Shown: positions 8,959 to 18,464, counted from the first letter of the stretch. The stretch is DNA of 55,590 bases from Desulfobulbaceae bacterium BRH_c16a (GCA_000961725.1 LADS01000065.1:1-55590); one strand, 5' to 3'. The notes: generated from the letters alone by a model not told the origin. Numbers and translations: made by a program.

Positions 8959-9414
8959 TTATTGCAGTCCGCCGTGTTTTTCCAGTTCAAGGAGTGTGAG
9001 GTCATAGGTCAGGTTGTGGCCGGCAAGAGGATGATTGTAATCAACAGTAACCCGTGATTCCTCGACGGCTATAACCGTCGCGGGAACCTTTTGTTCCACG
9101 CCGTCTTTTTCAACCTTGAGTGAGACAATCATGCCCGGTTTGGGACGAAGCGAATCGACCAGCCGCTGGTTGTCTATTGTCTGTACCAACTCCTTCTGCC
9201 TTGGACCGTAACCTTCGTCGGGAGAGACACGTATTTTTCGTGTTTCGCCGCATTTCATCTTGAGAATTTCCTGCTCCAGGGTCGGCGGGAGATCGGAATT
9301 GCCTAGTATTGCGCGGAAAGGTTTGTCTTTCTCGAAGGTCATAAAAACCTCGCCGTTATCGAGCTTTCCGACAAAACTGAGAAGTACCGTGTCACCGTTC
9401 TTTGGCTGAGACAT
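8959..9414 (-). CDS. FKBP-type peptidyl-prolyl isomerase, SlyD/SlpA-like
   Basis: A 151-residue protein with a split FKBP domain: N-terminal part with LSFVGKLDNGEVF, an inserted-flap (IF) chaperone domain around residues 70-125, and the closing signature VDYNHPLAGHNLTYD typical of SlyD. It should catalyse prolyl isomerisation and act as a folding chaperone in the cytoplasm; there is no signal peptide. The histidine-rich metal-binding tail of E. coli SlyD is missing (it ends KHGGLQ), so a nickel role is unlikely. Good AAGGAG site before ATG 9414. It is on the same strand as the che operon but 156 bases upstream of cheA, so likely transcribed separately. Confidence 0.9.
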   Translation of the reverse strand: MSQPKNGDTVLLSFVGKLDNGEVFMTFEKDKPFRAILGNSDLPPTLEQEILKMKCGETRKIRVSPDEGYGPRQKELVQTIDNQRLVDSLRPKPGMIVSLKVEKDGVEQKVPATVIAVEESRVTVDYNHPLAGHNLTYDLTLLELEKHGGLQ

Positions 9415-9531
9415 GCAAAAGCTCCTTCTATAATTGATGGGTCATAAAATTAAAAAGCGAGACATACTATATGAGAATATCGGATTATTGCAAGTGGCGA
9501 ACGTGAAAAGCGATAAAACCGGTCGGCTGGC

Positions 9532-9560
9532 TTGACAAAATCGCAATAGCTGTCTAATTT
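9532..9560 (+). promoter_or_regulatory. Sigma-70-type promoter candidate upstream of hisI
   Basis: TTGACA (9532-9537), 17 bases, then TAATTT (9555-9560). The -35 is a perfect match and the spacing ideal, the -10 is three of six. It would start transcription about 115 bases before hisI. Reading of motif only. Confidence 0.45.
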
Positions 9561-9685
9561 AGAACACTTTTAACTCTAGATTTCCTTCCTGTAGTGTCCA
9601 ACCGGTCCGCACAGGCGATTTTTGCAGAGAGGCCGCGGGCCTGCTCATACTGGATGAAGGCATTTTCCACCGAAACACCAATACC

Positions 9686-10069
9686 ATGATATTACTCAAT
9701 TTTAATAAAAATGCAGATGGCTTGTTGCCGGCTGTCGTACAGGATTATCGCTCGAACGAAGTGTTGATGCTCGCCTATATAAACCAGACAGCCTGGGAAA
9801 AGACCCTGGAGACCGGCAAAGCGCATTACTGGAGTCGCTCGCGTAATTCATTGTGGCTGAAAGGCGAAACGTCCGGTCATGTCCAGATTATCCATCGGAT
9901 TCTGGTCGACTGCGATAACGATACGGTTGTATACAAAGTTGAACAACTCGGGGGAGCGGCGTGCCATACAGGGCACCGGTCCTGTTTCTATCGGCGGGTT
10001 GAGAATGACGGGTTGGTAACCGATGGAGTACCGGTTTTTGATCCTGATGTGGTATATGGTAAAAAATAA
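9686..10069 (+). CDS. hisI: Phosphoribosyl-AMP cyclohydrolase
   Basis: A 127-residue monofunctional HisI that opens the adenine ring of PR-AMP, the third step of histidine synthesis. The metal-binding motifs are intact: the Asp cluster in VDCDNDT and the cysteines of GGAACHTGHRSCFYR; the substrate motif KAHYWSRSRNSLWLKGE is also present. No HisE domain is fused, so the pyrophosphohydrolase must be elsewhere. ATG 9686 lacks a clear Shine-Dalgarno sequence. It is followed 45 bases later by hisG, so the pair is likely co-transcribed, although their reactions are not consecutive. No other his gene is in the window. Confidence 0.95.
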   Translation: MILLNFNKNADGLLPAVVQDYRSNEVLMLAYINQTAWEKTLETGKAHYWSRSRNSLWLKGETSGHVQIIHRILVDCDNDTVVYKVEQLGGAACHTGHRSCFYRRVENDGLVTDGVPVFDPDVVYGKK

Positions 10070-10114
10070 TATTGTCGAGTCCGGATTTCACGGATAGCAG
10101 CGGGAGAAAGCATA

Positions 10115-10987
10115 ATGAATCAACTAAAACTGGGACTGCCGAAGGGAAGTCTGGAGAAAGCCACGATTGAACTTTTTGAAAAAGCCGGCTGGCTGATTAA
10201 GCCGGCCGCCAGGAATTATTTTCCCAAAATCGACGACCCGGAGTTGGATTGTTCTATCTGCCGGCCGCAGGAGATGTCGCGATATGTCGAGGGGGGAATG
10301 CTCGACGCGGGAATTACCGGTAAAGACTGGACCATGGAAAATCTCTCGGACACCATTCTGGTATGCGACCTGGTGTATTCAAAGGTGAGCAATCGTCCGA
10401 CCCGCTGGGTTATTGCCGTAGCCGGAGACTCCGAGATTAAAACTCTCGAAGACCTGGAAGGAAAAAAAATCTCCACCGAACTGGTGAATGTGACCAGGCG
10501 ATTTTTTGACGAAAAAAATATCAATGTGGAAATTGAGTTTTCGTGGGGAGCGACTGAGGCAAAGGTGGTGTCCGGGCTTGCCGATGCCATTGTCGAGGTG
10601 ACCGAAACGGAAAGCACGATACGGGCTCACGGTTTAAGAATTATCCATGAGCTGATGCAGTCGAACACCCAGTTTATCGCCAACAAAAATGCCTGGAAGG
10701 ATCCGTGGAAGCGGGAGAAAATCGAAAACATCGCTTTGCTGTTGCAGGGTGCTTTGCGAGCGGATCGGATTGTGGGCCTGAAGATGAACGTATCGAATGA
10801 AAAAATTGATGACATAGTTGCTATTCTGCCAAGTATCAACGCGCCGACGGTGGCGAGTCTGTATAATCAGGCCTGGTATTCGGTTGAGACCGTAGTCTCC
10901 GAGGATATCGTCAGGGATTTAATCCCACGGTTGAAAAAACTCGGGGCGGAAGGCATTATCGAGTATTCTTTAAATAAAGTTATTTAA
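10115..10987 (+). CDS. hisG: ATP phosphoribosyltransferase, long form
   Basis: A 290-residue HisG catalysing the first step of histidine synthesis, ATP + PRPP to PR-ATP. The catalytic part (1-210) has LGLPKGSLEKAT and the PRPP-binding loop region DAIVEVTETESTI; the C-terminal 75 residues form the ferredoxin-like regulatory domain (APTVASLYNQAWYSVETVV) that binds histidine for feedback inhibition. As the long form it does not need HisZ. GGGAGAAAG precedes the start. It lies between hisI and engB with small gaps, suggesting one transcript. Confidence 0.95.
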   Translation: MNQLKLGLPKGSLEKATIELFEKAGWLIKPAARNYFPKIDDPELDCSICRPQEMSRYVEGGMLDAGITGKDWTMENLSDTILVCDLVYSKVSNRPTRWVIAVAGDSEIKTLEDLEGKKISTELVNVTRRFFDEKNINVEIEFSWGATEAKVVSGLADAIVEVTETESTIRAHGLRIIHELMQSNTQFIANKNAWKDPWKREKIENIALLLQGALRADRIVGLKMNVSNEKIDDIVAILPSINAPTVASLYNQAWYSVETVVSEDIVRDLIPRLKKLGAEGIIEYSLNKVI

Positions 10988-11015
10988 ATCAAAACTTCAT
11001 TACAGGAGATTCAAA

Positions 11016-11600
11016 ATGGATTTCAGCAAGGTCGAGTTTCTCCTGAGTGTTCACAGGCTTAATCAGCTGCCTCCGGCAGAGCTTCCTGAAATCGCTTTTG
11101 CCGGCAGATCCAATGTCGGCAAATCGAGCCTTATCAACACCCTCATCGGCAGAAAAAGTCTTGTGAAGGTGAGCGGCAGACCCGGGAAAACTCAAGGATT
11201 GAACTATTTTCGGGTAGGGGATGAGTTTTTTCTGGTCGATCTGCCGGGATATGGTTTTGCCAAGGTTCCGAAAGTCATGCAGAATGCATGGCAGTCGCTT
11301 ATTTCGACCTATCTTGAATCGCGGGAAGGTATGAAATGTGTTGTAGTGATAATGGATATACGACATGAACCCAAAGATCAGGACACCCAACTTATTCAGT
11401 GGCTGAATGAGAAAGCCATTCCCTGCCTGCCGGTCTACACCAAGACCGATAAACTCTCCGGTAACGAGCGGGAAAAAAATGCCAGGCTTCTCGATGCCGG
11501 ACACCGAATCAGAAAGGAGGACAGGATATTGTTCTCGGCGAAGACCGGACAGGGACGTCCGGAGCTGATCGCAGCCCTGACAGAATTCATCGCCCGTTAA
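11016..11600 (+). CDS. engB: Ribosome-biogenesis GTPase EngB/YsxC/YihA
   Basis: A 194-residue TRAFAC GTPase needed for late large-subunit assembly. G1 GRSNVGKSS, G3 DLPGYG, G4 TKTDK and the SAKTGQG G5 region are all present, and the length is standard. AGGAG stands at normal spacing before ATG 11016. It follows hisG by 28 bases with no terminator visible, so probably shares its transcript. An essential housekeeping gene in most bacteria. Confidence 0.95.
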   Translation: MDFSKVEFLLSVHRLNQLPPAELPEIAFAGRSNVGKSSLINTLIGRKSLVKVSGRPGKTQGLNYFRVGDEFFLVDLPGYGFAKVPKVMQNAWQSLISTYLESREGMKCVVVIMDIRHEPKDQDTQLIQWLNEKAIPCLPVYTKTDKLSGNEREKNARLLDAGHRIRKEDRILFSAKTGQGRPELIAALTEFIAR

Positions 11601-11830
11601 TTTGCCGCAATCGTTCTTTCTTCATCCACAACCTCATTTCCGTTCCTGTTTTTTTCGGGATTATTCTTGTTTTTTCCCGGACATTCTTTTCGGAAGACAA
11701 GGAATATTCGCGTTTTTCCGGTCTATTCGATATGATATAATCATCCAAAGCGCCAAACGTGGGAGAACATTACAACCTCCCATAGTGTTTCACATCATCT
11801 GCAAAATGCCGCTTGCCGGCAGGAGGAAAA

Positions 11831-13537
11831 ATGGAGGAACTGTCAAAATCGCAGAAAGCCCGAATCGCCATCCGCACTTTTAAAATTCTGGCCGACTCAT
11901 TCACCTTGCAGGGGTCCTATAAACCCTCCGGCAAGGTTGGCGAGAAATTAGCCGAAGCATTGAAGCAGCTCAGTCCTGAGATTTATGGATCGATGACCGA
12001 TTCCAGGATCACCGAATTGAAAGGATTGGAATATGTGATCGACAGAATGCCGAAGGGTATCGAACAGTGCACGCGAATTATCCTCACCGCGCAGGAGGAT
12101 TTTCAGGATACCTCGTTTGCGAAGATTGTCCCTCTCAAGAGGCGAAGGTTCTCGTATGCGGTTTCCGAAAAAGAAATATGCTTTGTCATCACCACCGGGA
12201 AAAGCGAAATCTACGATATTCTCACCCATATCACGTTTCTCAACATCGAGGCCCAAAAGATTTACCAGCAGGCCTGCAACAGGGTGGAGGGGGTGAGTTT
12301 CGAATGGTCGGAGCTGGAAAGAATTGTCGCCATGGATCAAGGACCGGTCGGCGAAGAACTGGAGCAGGCGATCTGGAATCTTTCGATCATTATCGGCCGA
12401 ACCTATAGAGAAACGCGGGAGACTTATGAATACCTTGAAAGAAACAAGAAGGAATTCAATTCGAACAACGGCCTGTTTGCCATAATTTACGGCATCGGCA
12501 AAAGAGTAATGGGGGAACAGAATTCGAAGAAAAACGAACTCACCGTGTACTTTACGCCCTCTCTTCATGAAATGATCGATCATCAAAAATATGCATCGCT
12601 CTGGGCCAAAAAGCTCAAAGAATCTTTACGTTCCTCAAATCTTCTGAATCGGCCGATACATGTGGTAAGTGCCAATATGCATTCGATGCGAAATCTTATC
12701 TATGGCCCGGGGACGCTTGCCGAAACGAAAAAAGCCGTGCCGGATGATGTATATCACATGATCAGGGAAATCAGGAACATGGAAGAGAGTATCGAAAGCT
12801 ATGCGAAAAGACACGGGTTCATTTTTCAGGAGGATGAATCTGGTTCGACAATCGATGTCAATATCATCGATCTTTCCCGTATCGATCAACATTACATTCA
12901 TCCCTCACTGAAAATAAATTACCATTTTGTCAAGGAAACAGGTCCGGTGCTGCTTGTGATCGATTATGCATTCGGAACTCAGGCATTTGATATCATGGAT
13001 GAACTTCTCAAGCCGGAAGGCAATGCCAGCGACGATGACTTGCTGCAGATCAAATCCATTTCCATCATGGGCAAAGCCGGGGTCCTGCCTGGCAAAAAAG
13101 GCGACATCATGCTCGCTACCGCCCATGTCATGGAGGGCACCGCAGACAACTATATCGTCGATAACGATTTGAGTATTGACGATTTCGACAAAAATGCGGT
13201 GGTGTTTGCCGGGCCGATGGTAACTGTTCTCGGCACGTCACTGCAGAACCGGGATGTTCTCGAGCGATTTCACTCTTCCGCCTGGCGAGCCGTGGGGCTG
13301 GAAATGGAAGGGGGTCATTACCAGCGTGCCATCAGCGGTGCAATTATCCAGGGCCATATTCCGGCAGACATGAAAACCCGATACGCCTATTACGCCTCTG
13401 ACAATCCACTTATCAGCGGACAAACTCTCGCATCGGGACCGATGGGAGACGATGGTATTGTCCCGACCTATATGATTTCCAAAATTATTCTGGAAAAAAT
13501 CGCCAACTATGATACTCCGGTTAAAGAAGAAAAATAA
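11831..13537 (+). CDS. DUF6909-like protein with nucleoside-phosphorylase-like C-terminus
   Basis: A 568-residue cytoplasmic protein resembling the DUF6909 family mainly known from Bacteroidetes (YKPSGKVGEKL, EIYGSM, GLEYVIDRMPKGIEQC, SEIYDILTH, HVVSANMHSM). From about residue 400 it shows features of the AMP nucleosidase / purine nucleoside phosphorylase fold: IMGKAGVLPGKKGDIMLATAHV, VLGTSLQNRDV, the purine/ribose-binding GLEMEGGHYQ (compare DMES in AMP nucleosidase) and ASDNPL (compare SDKPL). A nucleosidase or nucleotide-binding role is my inference. ATG 11831 follows AGGAGG; an upstream in-frame ATG at 11813 lacks that support. Its last 29 bases overlap the kinase gene downstream, so the two are probably translationally coupled. 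Confidence 0.8.
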   Translation: MEELSKSQKARIAIRTFKILADSFTLQGSYKPSGKVGEKLAEALKQLSPEIYGSMTDSRITELKGLEYVIDRMPKGIEQCTRIILTAQEDFQDTSFAKIVPLKRRRFSYAVSEKEICFVITTGKSEIYDILTHITFLNIEAQKIYQQACNRVEGVSFEWSELERIVAMDQGPVGEELEQAIWNLSIIIGRTYRETRETYEYLERNKKEFNSNNGLFAIIYGIGKRVMGEQNSKKNELTVYFTPSLHEMIDHQKYASLWAKKLKESLRSSNLLNRPIHVVSANMHSMRNLIYGPGTLAETKKAVPDDVYHMIREIRNMEESIESYAKRHGFIFQEDESGSTIDVNIIDLSRIDQHYIHPSLKINYHFVKETGPVLLVIDYAFGTQAFDIMDELLKPEGNASDDDLLQIKSISIMGKAGVLPGKKGDIMLATAHVMEGTADNYIVDNDLSIDDFDKNAVVFAGPMVTVLGTSLQNRDVLERFHSSAWRAVGLEMEGGHYQRAISGAIIQGHIPADMKTRYAYYASDNPLISGQTLASGPMGDDGIVPTYMISKIILEKIANYDTPVKEEK

Positions 13538-15344
13538 CGGCAACCTGCTGCTGGGATTCTCCCCCTGGATTTTAGCGATCGCCTGTTTTCTGTTACTGCT
13601 GTTGCTGATTATATTTACCGTCAGCAATTACCAGCGGGAAAAGGAGCTGATAGGCGAGGCTCTCGTGCAGAAGGGCTTGACTCTGATGCGCTTTATCAAC
13701 AGTTCCGCCAGGGAAGCTATCCGGGAGAATATCGGTTCCGGGCAAACCTGGATTGGTTGGGAAGAGCAGATGCAGGCGGCGATGGAACAGGCCGTTGAAC
13801 AACCGGGTGTCGAATCTATTCTGCTCATCGATTCCAACGGAGCTGTTCTCGCCGGTGCCGGCAAAAATCTTCCGGACAAGCAGGTTGATGCCGAAACCCT
13901 TTCTTTTGCCGGAGGCCTGCAGCCGGAGGGGCGGAGGCCGTTTGTTGCCCGTATCGTAAAAGATGGTCAGGGAGAGGAAAACAAGAAAAAATTCCAGATA
14001 GCATCGTGGTACCTGTCACCCAATACCGCCCAGCGGTTGCCGGATCTTTTTGGCAAGGGCCCCGGCCGGGGACAGATGATGGGAAGATTTTCCCACCATC
14101 CCGAATACTCCAGGATTCAGACGGAAATGAAAAAACTGTTCGACCTGCATCCTCTTTATCTGGTGCAGTTGGATTTCGAGCAGTTCAATTCTCCGTTGCG
14201 ACGCCAGCTTTTACAGATCATCATCTTATCGGCGGTTATTCTCCTCGTCGGGATCGGCGGCTCGCTTTCTTTTATGACCCTCAAAGGCTTGAAAGGATCC
14301 CAGCAAAGGCTTGGCAAGATGCGGGCATTTACCGATATTCTCGTGTCGTCTCTGCCTGTTGGTCTGATAGCAACAGACAGCAGCGGTGCCATCCAGGTGT
14401 GCAATGAGGCTGCGGCTGAGATGCTCGGCAGCGAACGGGAGACCATTCTCGGCAAAATGCCTTATGTCAGTCTGCCCAAAGGATTGGTGCAGATGTTTTC
14501 CGGGAAAACGGCAGGCGAGACGGTGCAACGTCATCGGGAATTCCTCTTGGAGAACAGCACCGACAAACCAAGGATGTTGCAGTTGGCATCTGTGGTCGTT
14601 CAGGATGATGACCAGCAATTTGCCGGTGAAGTTTTACTGATCAGGGATTTGACGGAAGTGAAACTTCTTGAAAAGGAGCTACAGCGCAGTGAGCGCCTCG
14701 CGGCACTCGGCAAAATGGCCGCGGGAGTGGCGCATGAACTGAGGAATCCCCTGAGTTCCATCAAAGGGCTGGCGGTATTGCTTAAATCCCATTTTCCCGA
14801 GCCCGGCAGAGAGGCGGAAACGGCCGATGTGCTGGTAAGGGAAGTCGAACGTCTCAATCGCAGTATCGGTGAACTCCTGGATTACGCCAAGCCTGCGCAA
14901 CTGAGCAAGGAACAGGCATCGATCGGCGAAATCCTGAGAAAGACGGTCTCTCTCGTTCAGATGGATGCCGAGGCCTACGGAATAGCCATAGACCTTCTCC
15001 TCACTGATGACCTTCCGGAACTGGTGGTCGACAGGGATAAGCTCAATCAGGTCTTTCTCAACCTTCTGCTGAATGCTGTCCAGGCCATGCCGCAGGGGGG
15101 AGATCTTCTGGTGCGTCTGGAAAAAGACGACCGGAACATCATCATCCGTATCAGAGACAACGGAGAAGGTATTCTGCCGGAGAATCTGCCGCGAGTGTTC
15201 GATCCGTATTATACAACGAAAAACGACGGCACCGGACTGGGGCTTGCCATGTCGGCAAAAATTGTCGAAGAACACGGAGGCCGGATCAAAATATCCAGTA
15301 TCCCGGCAGAGTATACCGAGGTAATGGTGATCCTGCCGATCTGA
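13509..15344 (+). CDS. Membrane sensor histidine kinase, ZraS/NtrB-like
   Basis: A 611-residue kinase: TM1 (20-37), a periplasmic sensor of about 195 residues, TM2 (235-256), PAS domain (about 275-385), HisKA with His409 in GVAHELRNPLSS, and HATPase with NLLLNAVQAM, RDNGEGI and GTGLGLAM. The architecture resembles ZraS/HydH kinases that partner sigma-54 activators. The periplasmic domain contains GPGRGQMMGRFSHHPEY, a Met/His-rich patch that might bind metal (inference). No response regulator is adjacent, so it is an orphan here. ATG 13509 overlaps the preceding gene and lacks its own clear ribosome site, suggesting coupling. Confidence 0.9.
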   Translation: MILRLKKKNNGNLLLGFSPWILAIACFLLLLLLIIFTVSNYQREKELIGEALVQKGLTLMRFINSSAREAIRENIGSGQTWIGWEEQMQAAMEQAVEQPGVESILLIDSNGAVLAGAGKNLPDKQVDAETLSFAGGLQPEGRRPFVARIVKDGQGEENKKKFQIASWYLSPNTAQRLPDLFGKGPGRGQMMGRFSHHPEYSRIQTEMKKLFDLHPLYLVQLDFEQFNSPLRRQLLQIIILSAVILLVGIGGSLSFMTLKGLKGSQQRLGKMRAFTDILVSSLPVGLIATDSSGAIQVCNEAAAEMLGSERETILGKMPYVSLPKGLVQMFSGKTAGETVQRHREFLLENSTDKPRMLQLASVVVQDDDQQFAGEVLLIRDLTEVKLLEKELQRSERLAALGKMAAGVAHELRNPLSSIKGLAVLLKSHFPEPGREAETADVLVREVERLNRSIGELLDYAKPAQLSKEQASIGEILRKTVSLVQMDAEAYGIAIDLLLTDDLPELVVDRDKLNQVFLNLLLNAVQAMPQGGDLLVRLEKDDRNIIIRIRDNGEGILPENLPRVFDPYYTTKNDGTGLGLAMSAKIVEEHGGRIKISSIPAEYTEVMVILPI

Positions 15345-15353
15345 ACGACACTT

Positions 15354-16568
15354 TCACAATTGCCGACCCATCACCAGCTGGCCGCCTTTTTTTGCCTGGA
15401 TGCAGAAGATTGCCGAGATTATGGCATAGAAATGGCCCTGATGGGAATCCAGCAGAAAGGAGTTCATCAGGCATCCTCCGGCCATTGCGACAACTACTCC
15501 CTGGAGCAGAAACTTTTTCGGCGGCTGAAACCTGAAAGTGATAATGAACTGGGCGCCGAGAAGGGCAAGCCATAATGCCAGGCCGACAAGACCTGTCTGG
15601 ACCGCAATCAGCAGATATTCATTGTGCGGATTGTCGGTTGGCTTCGTTTCGGTGTTTTGGATGAGAGCCGCCTGGGCGGCCTCGAACGACCCTGTTCCAT
15701 GTCCGAAGATGGGTTTCTGGCCGATAAGCTCCAGACTGTTCAGCCACCAGTCAAAACGCATCCCAAGCGAAGTTCGGGACGAAGCGGCCTGATAGTTTTT
15801 GATTTCCTCGATCGCCTCCTGAACCCGAGTAGAGAAGTTGGTTGAAGTAGCGAATGCAATACCGATGATGAGAGAAATAAAAAAGGTAGCCAGGATCGAT
15901 TTCTTGAAAGAAAGATGCTGGAAGAAGGTTAGGAGTACCAGCGCGACATACACCAGCATCCCGGTTCGTCCCGGGGCAATGTAGAAGAGATTGATGGTAG
16001 TGGCAATGAACAGGACCAGCCATAAATACGCGTATTGCCGGGAAGCGAAGGCTCGCTGCAGACACCAGAAGGCCAAAATGGCCATGAAAAAGTTGTGGGT
16101 TATATGATAGACCACTGAATGGCCGTATCGCTCCGAAGGGATGATCGAAAAGAAAATGCCATAGGAGATGAGCAGAAGTACAACGCAACCTAAGACAAAA
16201 CTGTCTTCGGCAAGTTTTGCGGCGTTTTCGTTATCGGTCATAAAGGAAACGACCATCGCAAAGTAGATCAGTTCGCGATATTTCTTCAGGATGGACAAAG
16301 CTTCACTCAACGGGACGGGGGTATATAAAAGTCCGGCGGCCAACAGCAGGAAAAGGGCGATGGCCAGGAAAACCAGTTTATTGTCCATCATCAGACGCGG
16401 CAGAGAAAATACTCTGCCGGAAAGAATCCAGCAGCACGCGGCAAGAATTGCCGTAGCTCCCATGAGGGAAGTGGAGAAGGGAATAAAAAAACAGCAAAGG
16501 ATGATGAAAAAATTCCCTGCGACGTCAAAAATGGAGCGAGTGTGTGTCAGTTTCCTCATTCTGTCCAT
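15354..16568 (-). CDS. O-antigen ligase / Wzy_C-family membrane protein
   Basis: A 404-residue integral membrane protein with about ten to twelve hydrophobic segments and a large periplasmic loop bearing the family motifs: FDWWLNSLELIGQKPIFGHG and DNPHNEYLLIAVQTGLVG. Such proteins either ligate O-antigen to lipid A-core (WaaL) or polymerise polysaccharide (Wzy); the two are hard to tell apart by sequence. The neighbouring msbA and lpxL genes on the same strand favour WaaL. It ends nine bases from the end of the convergent kinase gene, leaving no room for a separate terminator. Confidence 0.82.
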   Translation of the reverse strand: MDRMRKLTHTRSIFDVAGNFFIILCCFFIPFSTSLMGATAILAACCWILSGRVFSLPRLMMDNKLVFLAIALFLLLAAGLLYTPVPLSEALSILKKYRELIYFAMVVSFMTDNENAAKLAEDSFVLGCVVLLLISYGIFFSIIPSERYGHSVVYHITHNFFMAILAFWCLQRAFASRQYAYLWLVLFIATTINLFYIAPGRTGMLVYVALVLLTFFQHLSFKKSILATFFISLIIGIAFATSTNFSTRVQEAIEEIKNYQAASSRTSLGMRFDWWLNSLELIGQKPIFGHGTGSFEAAQAALIQNTETKPTDNPHNEYLLIAVQTGLVGLALWLALLGAQFIITFRFQPPKKFLLQGVVVAMAGGCLMNSFLLDSHQGHFYAIISAIFCIQAKKGGQLVMGRQL

Positions 16569-16610
16569 TGACCTTTTTGGGTTGCCGGTGCATTACCCAT
16601 TCGTGGGGTG

Positions 16611-18338
16611 TTAGTTGTACTGCATGTTATAAAGGAGTTCATACTCACCTTTTTTGGCGATAAGCGTCTCGTGTGTTCCCTGTTCGACAATCTCGCCGTC
16701 TTTAACGACGATTATTCTTGAAGCATTTTTGATGGTTGAGAGGCGATGGGCGATAACGAAGGTCGTCCGGTCTTTCATCAGGTTTTCAAGCGCCTTCTGG
16801 ACCTCCCGCTCCGATTCGGTATCAAGGGCCGAAGTCGCTTCATCGAGAATCAGGATCGGCGCATTCTTCAGGATCGCCCGGGCAATGGAAATACGCTGAC
16901 CTTGACCGCCGGAAAGCCTGGCGCCCCCTTCACCGATAATGGTATCGAAGCCGTCCGGCAAGGCCTGGATGAAATCGAAGGCGTGGGCTGCCCTGGCCGC
17001 ATCGTGGATCGCCTGCAGAGGGGCCTGTTGATCGCCATAGGCGATATTGTTGCGTACGGTATCGTTGAACAGGATGGTTTGCTGCGTCACCATGGCTATC
17101 TGGCTGCGCAGAGACGCCAGGGTGACGTCTTTTATATCGGTTCCGTCGATCAGGATGCTCCCTTCCTTCAGCTCGAGAAAACGGGGAACAAGGTTGGTGA
17201 GTGTCGTTTTCCCACCGCCGCTGGGACCGACGATGGCCAAAACCTCGCCGCTTGGCACTGTGAGATTGATATTCGACAGGACAGCAGTCTCGTCGTCGTA
17301 GCGATACGTCAGGTTCTTGAATTCAATCGATGTGCTGAATGGAGGCAGGACGGCTGCGTCATTTTTATCGCTGATTTCCGGTTCGATATCGAGAATGGCG
17401 TAAACCCGGGTGGCGGCAGCGAGCCCCTGTTGAATGGTGGAATTGATCCTGGTGACTCCCTTGACCGGTTCGTAGGCGGCGATGAGGGCCGTCAGAAAGG
17501 CAAAGAAAGTGCCGGGAGTCGCCGTTCCTCCTATTACCTCGTTGCCGCCGAACCAGATGATCAGGGCAATGGCGACGCCGCCGATAAATTCCATCAGCGG
17601 ATGCTGCATGCAGCGGTACTTGGCATCTTTCATCGTCAGCACAAAGAGCCTGGTCACCTGTCCGGAAAATCGACGCCCCTCGTATTCCTCTTTGGTAAAG
17701 GCCTTGACGATACGGTTGCCGGTGATCGTTTCATGGAGGATGTTTGAAACGTTGGCGACTTCTTCCTGGGTCGAGGTGCTCAATTTCCTGAACAGCCGGC
17801 CGAATTTGACGATCGGATAGGCGGCGACAGGCAGGACGATAAAGGAGATCATGGCCAGACGCCAGTTCATATAGAAAACCACGCCGAGCAGAACGACTAC
17901 CTGGAAAAAGTCCCGGACAATTCCGACCAGCGCGTTCGATACCGCCTGCTGCAGCAGGGCCACATCGGAAATGATGCGGGACATGAGGGTCCCGGTCGGC
18001 ATCTTGTTGAAAAAAGACAATGATTGGGTATGGATGTGGTTGAAAATCTGCAGGCGGAAGTCACGGATCACCGACTGCCCGACCTTCTCAAGCAGGATGG
18101 TATAGATATAATATGCGACGCCTTTCAGGAAAAAGATGGCAATGACGATAATGGGCAGGAGTTTCAGGAAAAAGGTATCTTTTTCCATAAAGATCTTGTC
18201 GAGAAGATCCTTTACCAGGTAGGCCTGGGCACCGGTGAAACCGGCAACGCAGATCATGGCCAGCATCGCGATCAGGAGTTTCACCCGGTACGGAAAGATC
18301 ACTTTATATAATCGCGTAAATATTTCTTTGTTGGTCAT
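16611..18338 (-). CDS. msbA: Lipid A export ATP-binding/permease protein MsbA-like
   Basis: A 575-residue half-size ABC exporter: six transmembrane helices (1-315), then a nucleotide-binding domain with Walker A GPSGGGKTTL, signature LSGGQGQR, Walker B ILILDEATS and the H-loop IAHRLST. It should flip lipid A-core from inner to outer leaflet. The frame is open to 18407, but ATG 18338 with AGGA five bases upstream fits the family start (MTNKEIFTRLYK). It lies between the O-antigen ligase and a lipid A acyltransferase gene, which supports MsbA over a drug exporter. Confidence 0.9.
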   Translation of the reverse strand: MTNKEIFTRLYKVIFPYRVKLLIAMLAMICVAGFTGAQAYLVKDLLDKIFMEKDTFFLKLLPIIVIAIFFLKGVAYYIYTILLEKVGQSVIRDFRLQIFNHIHTQSLSFFNKMPTGTLMSRIISDVALLQQAVSNALVGIVRDFFQVVVLLGVVFYMNWRLAMISFIVLPVAAYPIVKFGRLFRKLSTSTQEEVANVSNILHETITGNRIVKAFTKEEYEGRRFSGQVTRLFVLTMKDAKYRCMQHPLMEFIGGVAIALIIWFGGNEVIGGTATPGTFFAFLTALIAAYEPVKGVTRINSTIQQGLAAATRVYAILDIEPEISDKNDAAVLPPFSTSIEFKNLTYRYDDETAVLSNINLTVPSGEVLAIVGPSGGGKTTLTNLVPRFLELKEGSILIDGTDIKDVTLASLRSQIAMVTQQTILFNDTVRNNIAYGDQQAPLQAIHDAARAAHAFDFIQALPDGFDTIIGEGGARLSGGQGQRISIARAILKNAPILILDEATSALDTESEREVQKALENLMKDRTTFVIAHRLSTIKNASRIIVVKDGEIVEQGTHETLIAKKGEYELLYNMQYN

Positions 18339-18464
18339 GGTTCCTATCCAGGACGAGAAGCGGAAAGGCAGTGCTGTAAGGAGTACTGCTTCATCGCCCG
18401 AATGCAATTTTTATCTGCTGCAAATGTCCCTACTATTACACCAGAGAGTATGATTACTGAAGTA

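Noticed and set aside
16746..17747. A 333-codon open frame opposite msbA
   Set aside because: Antisense to the conserved nucleotide-binding and membrane domains of MsbA, without protein features of its own.
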